Origin: Alphaproteobacteria bacterium
GTDB lineage: Bacteria > Pseudomonadota > Alphaproteobacteria > Micropepsales > Micropepsaceae
DNA length: 5,698 nt
Direction: 5' to 3'
Assembly (NCBI GenBank): GCA_019508105.1
Contig: JAEKMB010000274.1
Span: 1 to 5,698, forward strand
The position numbers and the translations under genes were made by a program. Below the pieces are notes generated by a model, which worked only from the letters and a program-made list of their open reading frames with translations, was not told the origin of the DNA and did no database searches. How positions within the stretch are numbered: the stretch's first letter is position 1; every line of letters begins with the position of its first letter. This document shows positions 1 through 5,698 of the stretch, one piece after another.

Positions 1-246
1 GACGCGCGCGACCTGATCGTGGAATATGATCTCAATCTCAATCCGGACGGCTCGGTGGGGCGGCTGCAGCTGACGCCGGGAACCGCCGCCCAGGCGGCGG
101 GCAATGGCTATACCCGCGCCGCCGCGGAAGCCGCCAGCCGTGCCATCTATCAGTGCCAGCCTTACCGGCTGCCGCCGGATCGCTATAACCTCTGGCGGCA
201 AATCAATCCCTTGCGCTTCGATCCCCGCCAGATGATGGAACAATAA
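1..246 (+). CDS. tolA: TolA, C-terminal domain (partial, 5' end outside window)
   Basis: The window opens inside a reading frame (frame 1) that runs to a TAA at 244-246, giving the last 81 residues of a protein. The visible part matches the C-terminal domain of alphaproteobacterial TolA: a strand-like LNLNPDGSVG stretch, a helix rich in Ala, then the family signature QCQPYRLP, a YNLW segment and a terminal RFDPRQM. In the family, TolA is an inner-membrane protein with a long periplasmic helix whose C-terminal domain contacts TolB and Pal, using the proton-motive force harvested by TolQ/TolR. The membrane anchor and helical domain lie upstream of the window. An internal GTG at 19 is not a real start, because the frame is open to the window edge. 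tolB follows 54 bases later. The identification rests on the terminal signature plus the neighbouring tolB and pal. Confidence 0.88.
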   Translation, partial: DARDLIVEYDLNLNPDGSVGRLQLTPGTAAQAAGNGYTRAAAEAASRAIYQCQPYRLPPDRYNLWRQINPLRFDPRQMMEQ

Positions 247-290
247 GACCCCTGCCATGTTAGCGCCTCATATTCGGGGTTCGATTTGCT

Positions 291-294
291 GGAG
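291..294 (+). promoter_or_regulatory. Ribosome binding site of tolB
   Basis: GGAG lies six bases before ATG 301. It selects that ATG over the in-frame TTG at 286, which has no purine-rich sequence at the right distance and would add five residues ahead of a normal signal peptide. Confidence 0.65.
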
Positions 295-300
295 AACGGC

Positions 301-1599
301 ATGAAGAAATTTCTGGTCCTGTTTGCCGCGTTGGCGGCCCTTTGGGCGGCGCCCGGCACGCCTGCCTGGGCTGCCCTGCAGGTCGATGTGACCCAAGGCG
401 TTGCCCAGCCGCTGCCCATCGCCATTCCCGATTTCCTGGGCGATCCGCAAGGCGCCAATATCGCCGGCGTGGTGCGGGCCGACCTGGAACGCTCCGGCCT
501 GTTCCGCCCGCTGGACCCCAAGGGTTTTGCCGAACACATCACCAACATCAATGCGGTGCCCAGTTTCGGAAGCTGGCGCGCCATCACCGCCCAGGGGCTG
601 GTCACCGGCCAGGTGACCCAGCAGCCGGATGGGCGCCTGAGGGTGGATTTCCGCCTGTGGGACGTTTACGGCGAAAGCCAGATGCTGGGGCTGCAATTCT
701 TCACCACGCCGGAGAATTGGCGGCGCATCGCCCATATGGTGTCGGACGCTATCTATGAGCGCATCACCGGCGAGAAGGGTTATTTCGACACCCGCATCGT
801 CTTCATCTCGGAAAGCGGTCCCGCCACCAAACGGGTCAAGCGGCTGGCGATCATGGACGAAGACGGGGCCAATCCCATCTTCCTGACCCGCGGCGACTAT
901 ATGGTGCTGACGCCGCGCTTCAATCCCACCGCCCAGATGATCGCCTACATGTCCTATATCGGCAACAAGCCGCGGGTGTATCTGTTCGACATCGAAACCG
1001 GCAAGCAGGAGATGCTGGGCAATTTCCCCAACATGACCTTCTCGCCGCGCTTCTCGCCCGACGGCAACCAGGTGGCGCTGACGCTTGAGACCGCCGGCAA
1101 TTCCGACATCTATGTGATGGATTTGCGGACCCGCGCCATCCGCCGGCTGACCACCGATCCGGCCATCGACACCGCGCCCAGCTTCTCGCCGGACGGCCGC
1201 CAGATCGTGTTTGAATCGGACCGCGGCGGCGGCCAGCAGATCTATGTGATGAATGTGGATGGTTCCGGCCAGCGCCGCATCAGCTTCGGTGCGGGCGCCA
1301 ATGGCACGCCCGTCTGGTCGCCGCGCGGCGACCTGATCGCCTTCACGCGGCGGGTGGGAAATGTTTTCAGCATCGGGGTGATGCGTCCCGACGGCTCGGG
1401 CGAGCGGCTGATCACCAATGCCGGCCATGACGAAGGCCCGACCTGGGCGCCCAATGGCCGGGTGTTGATGTCCGGCCGGGAAGCCCCTGGCGGCCGCGGC
1501 TCCTCCATCTGGTCGGTGGATGTGACCGGGCGCAACGAGCGCCGGGTTCTGACCCCCGGTTCGGCCTCCGATCCGGCCTGGTCTCCCTTGATCCAGTAG
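301..1599 (+). CDS. tolB: Tol-Pal system periplasmic beta-propeller protein TolB
   Basis: This gene encodes 432 residues, close to the usual TolB length. The start at ATG 301 is preceded by GGAG and opens a clear Sec signal peptide: MKKF, a hydrophobic core, then PAWA with likely cleavage after Ala24. Residues about 25-165 form the N-terminal domain, with the typical [12 protein letters not shown] segment. Residues about 170-432 form the six-bladed propeller, seen as a repeat every 43-45 residues: FNP (207), FSPDG (251), FSPDG (295), WSPRG (339), WAPNG (382) and WSP (427). IYVM and the TGRNERRV segment are also typical. In the family, TolB is a soluble periplasmic protein that binds Pal and, through its N-terminus, TolA, helping Pal gather at the division site for outer-membrane constriction. 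The short gap after tolA suggests co-transcription. No key residue appears to be missing. Confidence 0.97.
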   Translation: MKKFLVLFAALAALWAAPGTPAWAALQVDVTQGVAQPLPIAIPDFLGDPQGANIAGVVRADLERSGLFRPLDPKGFAEHITNINAVPSFGSWRAITAQGLVTGQVTQQPDGRLRVDFRLWDVYGESQMLGLQFFTTPENWRRIAHMVSDAIYERITGEKGYFDTRIVFISESGPATKRVKRLAIMDEDGANPIFLTRGDYMVLTPRFNPTAQMIAYMSYIGNKPRVYLFDIETGKQEMLGNFPNMTFSPRFSPDGNQVALTLETAGNSDIYVMDLRTRAIRRLTTDPAIDTAPSFSPDGRQIVFESDRGGGQQIYVMNVDGSGQRRISFGAGANGTPVWSPRGDLIAFTRRVGNVFSIGVMRPDGSGERLITNAGHDEGPTWAPNGRVLMSGREAPGGRGSSIWSVDVTGRNERRVLTPGSASDPAWSPLIQ

Positions 1600-1745
1600 G
1601 GGTCTTTTCCTAGAATAGGTCTAATTTCGAACGCAATCTTTGGTTCTTTTTGCGCCTTAATGCGTTTGTCGTTGCAGGTGCGTGTTTATTCTTTAAGCGT
1701 GGATACTGCCCGCACCGGCGGTCTCGCTGCCAGGAGATTCCAGTC
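1600..1745 (+). promoter_or_regulatory. AT-rich tolB-pal intergenic region, possible pal promoter/leader
   Basis: This 146-base gap is clearly richer in A and T than the flanking genes, especially at 1605-1700, and is unusually long for the inside of a tol-pal operon. Candidate promoter elements are weak: TTGTCG (1666-1671) and TATTCT (1687-1692) match the sigma-70 consensus at four of six bases each, but the 15-base spacer is short. A 29-codon open frame (ATG 1660 to TGA 1747-1749) ends on the ATGA that starts pal, but it has no ribosome binding site. The GAAC/GTTC pair followed by TTTTT at 1629-1650 is too weak to call a terminator. A separate pal promoter is plausible because Pal is needed in large amounts, but that is inference. 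Confidence 0.35.
1732..1736 (+). promoter_or_regulatory. Ribosome binding site of pal
   Basis: AGGAG lies nine bases before ATG 1746. It supports that start over the longer in-frame opening at TTG 1650, which would bury the lipoprotein signal peptide 32 residues inside the protein. Confidence 0.75.
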
Positions 1746-2276
1746 ATGACGTCCATTTCCCGTACCCTGAAATTTGCTTGCCTGTCGGCGGCTCTGATCC
1801 TGGGAGCCTGTACCCACAAGCAGGAAGCCGTGAACACCGTGCCGCCGCCCGCACCGCCCCCGCCGGTGCCCGCCGCGCCTGCGCCCGTCACTTCCAAGAT
1901 CCTGCCCGGCAGCGCCGAGGATTTCCGCGTCAATGTCGGGGACACCGTCCATTTCGGCTACAACGAGTACAGCATCCAGGATACCGACAAGAGCGTTCTG
2001 GGCCGCCAGGCCGCCTGGCTCGCCAAATATCCGGCGGTTCGGGTCACGGTTGAAGGGCACTGCGACGAACGCGGCACCCGCGAATACAATCTGGCGCTGG
2101 GCGCCCGCCGCGCCAATGCGGTGAAGGAGTATCTGGTCGCCCAGGGCGTTTCCACCGGCCGGGTCGAAACCGTTTCCTACGGCAAGGAACGTCCCATCTG
2201 CACCGAATCCAATGAGGGCTGCTGGGCGCAGAACCGCCGCGGCGTCACCACCATCACCGGCGGTGCCAATTCGTAA
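1746..2276 (+). CDS. pal: Peptidoglycan-associated lipoprotein Pal
   Basis: This gene encodes 176 residues. A lipoprotein signal peptide ends in the lipobox LGAC, placing the lipidated cysteine at residue 22. A Pro/Ala-rich tether follows at residues 31-48. The OmpA-like peptidoglycan-binding domain fills residues about 60-172, with EGHCDERGTREYNLALGARR (103-122), SYGKERP, and WAQNRR (160-165). Asp107 and the Arg of the NRR motif correspond to residues that hold the diaminopimelate peptide in the OmpA/Pal family. Cys152 and Cys159, just before Trp160, resemble a cysteine pair found in other alphaproteobacterial Pal proteins (as in Brucella Omp16) and could form a disulfide. The first strand reads HFGYNEY rather than the commoner FxFD-type sequence. 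Pal tethers the outer membrane to peptidoglycan and is the cargo mobilised by TolB and TolA. A strong terminator follows the gene. Confidence 0.97.
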   Translation: MTSISRTLKFACLSAALILGACTHKQEAVNTVPPPAPPPPVPAAPAPVTSKILPGSAEDFRVNVGDTVHFGYNEYSIQDTDKSVLGRQAAWLAKYPAVRVTVEGHCDERGTREYNLALGARRANAVKEYLVAQGVSTGRVETVSYGKERPICTESNEGCWAQNRRGVTTITGGANS

Positions 2277-2290
2277 CTTGCGTTAGTTGC

Positions 2291-2330
2291 GCAAAGGGGC
2301 GTGGGATCATTCCCGCGCCCCTTTTTGCTT
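2291..2330 (+). terminator. Intrinsic terminator after pal, upstream of cpoB
   Basis: A 14-base left arm (2293-2306, AAAGGGGCGTGGGA) pairs with the right arm (2311-2324, TCCCGCGCCCCTTT) around the loop TCAT. All positions are Watson-Crick pairs except one G-U. The T run at 2322-2326 continues as TTTTTGCTTT, as expected for Rho-independent termination in the plus direction. On the minus strand the hairpin is followed by only three T, so it looks one-directional. It begins 14 bases after the pal stop and ends just before the cpoB ribosome binding site. It probably cuts most transcripts after pal, leaving cpoB and tilS to read-through or to a promoter inside pal. Confidence 0.87.
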
Positions 2331-2346
2331 TAGAAGGTTGCTTACA

Positions 2347-3306
2347 ATGATCCAGCGCGTCGCGGTTCCGGTTCTGGCGCTTTGCTTTTTCTGCGGCCCT
2401 GCCAGCGCCCAATTATTCGGTCCCAGCGACGAGGAAAAGGCCCGCGAGGCTTTCCAAACTGACGGCGTGCGCGCGTTGCAGGGCACCAGCCAGCAGCAGG
2501 ACGCCCGCATCAAGACCCTAGAGGACAAGGTGCAGGGCCTGACTCAGAGCCTCACCCAGGCCACCGGCACCAATGAGGAGCTGAGCCATCAGCTCCAGAT
2601 CCAGAACGACAAGATCGACAAGATGCAGAAGGATTTCGCCTACCGCCTCTGCACCCTATCGGCGCAGCAATTGGGCGCCGGTGATTCCATCAACTGCGCC
2701 GCGGCGGGCACCGCATCCGCTGTCGCGCCCCAGCCTTATTCCCAGATGCGTCCTGGCGATGCCCTGCCGCCGATCGGCAGCACCACCATCGATGCCAGCG
2801 GCATCAATGCCGCGCCCGACGTGCCGCCCGCCAATTTGCCTCCAGCCAATTTACGCGGCCGCCCGCCCGGGACCCTGGGCACCCTGCCGGCCGCTCCGAG
2901 CGCTGTTCCACCGGTGCCCACAAGCTCGGCGCAATATGACCAGGCAATGAACCTGATGGGCCGCGCCCAGTATGACGAAGCCGCGGCGGCCTTCCGCGCC
3001 TATGCTGATGCCAATCCCGGCGATACCGAGCTGGCGCCCCAGGCGATCTATTGGGTGGCCAATATCAGCTTCATCCATCAGGACTATGCCCCGGCGGCGC
3101 GCACCTTCGCCGAAGTGATCAAGAAATATCCCAAGTCATCGCGCGCCCCCGACGCTATGCTCAAGCTGGCCCAGTCCTTCATGGGGATGGGCCAGAAATC
3201 GGAAGGCTGCACCACGCTTGGCCTCATCAAGACCAAATACCCGAACGCCAGCCCGCAAACCCTCGGCCAGGCCGCGAGCCTCCGCAAAACGGCCTGCAGC
3301 AAGTAA
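2347..3306 (+). CDS. cpoB: Cell division coordinator CpoB (YbgF), Tol-Pal associated TPR protein
   Basis: This gene encodes 319 residues from ATG 2347, preceded by GAAGG (2333-2337). The frame is open further upstream, to a codon at 2287, but that extension would translate the terminator hairpin and precede the signal peptide, so I reject it. A Sec signal peptide ends in PASA with cleavage before Gln22. Residues about 48-100 form a polar helix with heptad character, the trimerising coiled coil of the family, ending in the typical YRLC. Residues about 108-195 are a Pro/Ala/Gly-rich linker. From Tyr197 to the end there are three TPR-like units: YDQAMNLM...AYADANPGD, APQAIYW...VIKKYPKS and APDAMLKL...IKTKYPNA. 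In E. coli, CpoB links the Tol complex to PBP1B and coordinates peptidoglycan synthesis with outer-membrane constriction. The 3' end overlaps the probable start of tilS. Confidence 0.93.
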   Translation: MIQRVAVPVLALCFFCGPASAQLFGPSDEEKAREAFQTDGVRALQGTSQQQDARIKTLEDKVQGLTQSLTQATGTNEELSHQLQIQNDKIDKMQKDFAYRLCTLSAQQLGAGDSINCAAAGTASAVAPQPYSQMRPGDALPPIGSTTIDASGINAAPDVPPANLPPANLRGRPPGTLGTLPAAPSAVPPVPTSSAQYDQAMNLMGRAQYDEAAAAFRAYADANPGDTELAPQAIYWVANISFIHQDYAPAARTFAEVIKKYPKSSRAPDAMLKLAQSFMGMGQKSEGCTTLGLIKTKYPNASPQTLGQAASLRKTACSK

Positions 3307-4333
3307 GCTGGAAGCCGCGTTCGCCGAAGCGATGGTGGGCCATACGGGCGCGCTGGCCGTCGCGGTCTCGGGCGGCGGCGATTCCCTGGCCCTGATGCAT
3401 CTGCTTGCCGGTTTGGCGCAAGCGCGTGGGACGGCCCCGCCGCTGGTGCTAACGGTGGATCACGGCCTGCACAAATCCTCCGGCAAGAATGCCAGGCAAG
3501 TGACCCTCTGGGCGAAACAGGTAGGCCTCAAAGCGCACGTCCTGACCTGGACCGGCGCCAAACCCAAAAGCGGCATCGAGGCGGCGGCGCGTGAGGCGCG
3601 TTATCGCCTGATGGGGGAATGGCTCGCCAAGCGGAAGATCGCCGCCCTGTTGGTCGGTCACACCCTGGACGATCAAGCCGAGACTTTCCTGCTCCGCCTG
3701 GCGCGCGGCAGTGGACTGGACGGCTTGGCGGCGATGCGGGCGGTGGCCCCCTGGCCGGTGCCGGGCTTTGCGGGACTAGCCCTGGCGCGGCCCTTGCTGG
3801 GCTTTCGCCGCGAGGCGTTGCGGGCCCATCTGAAATCCCTGCAGCAGCCCTGGCTGGAGGATCCCATGAACCAGGACCCCGCTTTCGACCGGGTGAGAAT
3901 CCGCGGCGCGATGGCCGCGCTGGCCAGGGCGGGGCTGACGCCGACGCGCATCGCCGCGGCGGCGGCGCATCTGGCGCGCGCCAGAGAAAGTCTGGAGATT
4001 GTCACCGAAGCGGTCCTGGTGCGTGCCGTGCGCGCCGGAACGGGCGGAGTATTGCTGGATCCCGCAGTGCTGGCGGCGGCACCGCGCGAGGTGGGCCTTC
4101 GGGCCCTGGCAGCGGTTTTGATGGCGGTTTCGGGCCAATCCTATCGTCCCCGATTCGAGTCCCTGGAACGGCTTTTCGACCAGATCGGCAGCGGCACTTT
4201 GGGCGCCGGTGCCACCTTGCATGGCTGTCACATCAGCCCCGCCGCCAGGCTGGGCAAAGATTTTGCCCCCGGCGCCCTGTGGCTTGCGCCGGAAAGTCCA
4301 AGGAAAACCGGGAGTTCCACCGGCAAGGGCTGA
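3218..4333 (+). CDS. tilS: tRNA(Ile)-lysidine synthetase TilS
   Basis: TilS attaches lysine, using ATP, to C34 of the tRNA(Ile) with a CAU anticodon, so that it reads AUA and is charged with isoleucine; it acts in the cytoplasm. With the TTG start the protein has 371 residues. Visible motifs are the PP-loop SGGGDS (51-56), TVDHGLH (around Asp81), GIEAAAREARY (119-129), GHTLDDQAET (147-156), RLARGSGLDGL, and WLEDPMNQDPAFDRVRIR (212-229). A mostly helical C-terminal part follows; I see no clear C-terminal TilS domain of the E. coli type. The start is uncertain. TTG 3218 overlaps cpoB by 89 bases, has GGAAGG upstream (3201-3206), and gives a basic N-terminal tail. CTG 3308 follows the cpoB stop. 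ATG 3332 has a poor ribosome binding site and would remove the FAEAM helix usually found before the PP-loop strand. The end at 4333 is firm. Confidence 0.93.
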   Translation: MASSRPNTRTPARKPSARPRASAKRPAASKLEAAFAEAMVGHTGALAVAVSGGGDSLALMHLLAGLAQARGTAPPLVLTVDHGLHKSSGKNARQVTLWAKQVGLKAHVLTWTGAKPKSGIEAAAREARYRLMGEWLAKRKIAALLVGHTLDDQAETFLLRLARGSGLDGLAAMRAVAPWPVPGFAGLALARPLLGFRREALRAHLKSLQQPWLEDPMNQDPAFDRVRIRGAMAALARAGLTPTRIAAAAAHLARARESLEIVTEAVLVRAVRAGTGGVLLDPAVLAAAPREVGLRALAAVLMAVSGQSYRPRFESLERLFDQIGSGTLGAGATLHGCHISPAARLGKDFAPGALWLAPESPRKTGSSTGKG

Positions 4334-4383
4334 CGCAGGACGGCCATGCTGTGTTGCGGCGGCGGCGCAAAACTCTTAACGTT

Positions 4384-4408
4384 TTGAAGGCTGGCAATGC
4401 GCTAAAAC
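4384..4408 (+). promoter_or_regulatory. Putative housekeeping promoter of ftsH
   Basis: TTGAAGG (4384-4390), a ten-base spacer and GCTAAAAC (4401-4408) fit the Caulobacter housekeeping consensus TTGACGS-N10-14-GCTANAWC. The -35 matches at six of seven positions and the -10 element matches exactly. It lies 63 bases before the ftsH start, in the only sizeable gap downstream of tilS. The consensus is remembered from the literature; activity here is inference. Confidence 0.6.
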
Positions 4409-4421
4409 CGTCCTATCTATG
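4391..4421 (+). promoter_or_regulatory. Putative RpoH (heat-shock) promoter of ftsH
   Basis: CCTATCTATG (4412-4421) fits the alphaproteobacterial heat-shock -10 consensus CYTATNTNNG at every defined position. Seventeen bases upstream, CTGG (4391-4394) differs from the expected CTTG at one base, with the spacer inside the usual 16-18 range. The same bases also read as CTGGCA-N17-TATCTA for the vegetative sigma factor. ftsH is a known RpoH target in E. coli, where FtsH in turn degrades RpoH, so such a site makes biological sense. The -35 mismatch keeps confidence moderate. Confidence 0.5.
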
Positions 4422-4459
4422 ATGGGGCGGGAGCCCGGCTCAATCCCGGCAAGTCAGAG

Positions 4460-4464
4460 AAGGA
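4460..4464 (+). promoter_or_regulatory. Ribosome binding site supporting the TTG start of ftsH
   Basis: AAGGA lies six bases before TTG 4471. No in-frame ATG or GTG lies at a suitable distance nearby; the ATGs at 4419 and 4422 are in other frames. This site is the main nucleotide evidence for the TTG start. Confidence 0.75.
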
Positions 4465-4470
4465 CGGCCT

Positions 4471-5698
<1,228 letters not shown>

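Noticed and set aside
248..280. ACCCC / GGGGT inverted repeat in the tolA-tolB gap
   Set aside because: It has only five base pairs around a 23-base loop and no T run, so it is too weak for a terminator or operator claim.
268..1428. Minus-strand open frame of 386 codons opposite tolB
   Set aside because: It lies wholly antisense to a well-supported tolB. Its product is rich in His, Gly, Ala, Arg and Asp with no recognisable domain, as expected from the reverse strand of GC-rich coding DNA.
1629..1650. GAAC...GTTC followed by TTTTT after tolB
   Set aside because: There are only four outer pairs before mismatches, so the stem is unlikely to be stable enough to terminate transcription.
1650..1745. 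N-terminal extension of pal to TTG 1650
   Set aside because: It would place the lipoprotein signal peptide internally. ATG 1746 has AGGAG and the expected distance to the lipobox cysteine.
2287..2346. N-terminal extension of cpoB to position 2287
   Set aside because: The extension would be encoded by the terminator hairpin and would precede a complete signal peptide. ATG 2347 has its own ribosome binding site.
4369..4385. AAAAC-N7-GTTTT dyad upstream of the ftsH -35, and a possible CtrA site around TTAAC (4376-4380)
   Set aside because: The dyad is short and AT-only, and the second TTAA expected seven bases after the first is absent. Neither supports an operator call.
3619..4422. Plus-strand open frame of 267 codons overlapping tilS
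   Set aside because: It is a Gly/Arg/Ala-rich product in another frame, while tilS carries all the family motifs. No ribosome binding site or domain supports it.

Overview
The window is a GC-rich chromosomal segment in which every gene lies on the plus strand, in the order tolA (3' end only) - tolB - pal - cpoB (ybgF) - tilS - ftsH (5' part only). The gene order tol-pal-cpoB-tilS-ftsH, the TolA ending with a CQPY...LP...FDP signature, the Pal with a C...CW pair before the NRR motif, and the FtsH beginning [10 protein letters not shown] all point to an alphaproteobacterium. I cannot place it below class from sequence alone. Codon use looks uniform, and I see no sign of horizontal transfer, insertion sequences, CRISPR repeats, tRNA or rRNA genes.

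Positions 1-2276 hold the cell-envelope part: the C-terminal domain of TolA, the periplasmic beta-propeller TolB and the peptidoglycan-binding outer-membrane lipoprotein Pal. An AT-rich gap of about 145 bases separates tolB from pal and may hold a pal promoter. A strong intrinsic terminator hairpin lies just after pal (2291-2330). cpoB follows it at once, so the operon appears to be attenuated between pal and cpoB. CpoB is a periplasmic coiled-coil/TPR protein that works with the Tol system in coordinating envelope constriction and peptidoglycan synthesis.

Positions 3218-5698 hold two housekeeping genes. tilS encodes tRNA(Ile)-lysidine synthetase and overlaps or abuts the end of cpoB; its start is uncertain. 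ftsH encodes the membrane AAA+ zinc metalloprotease and is cut by the window edge after 409 codons, just before the expected HExxH site. The 137-base tilS-ftsH gap contains two superimposed promoter-like elements: one fits the Caulobacter-type housekeeping consensus, and the other has a -10 fitting the alphaproteobacterial RpoH (heat-shock) consensus. ftsH appears to start at TTG.

This is largely a conserved, well-described region, and I found no convincing evidence of an undescribed system. The points most worth checking are the dual promoter before ftsH, an Asp-to-His change in the FtsH second region of homology, the intra-operon terminator after pal, and the cpoB/tilS overlap.
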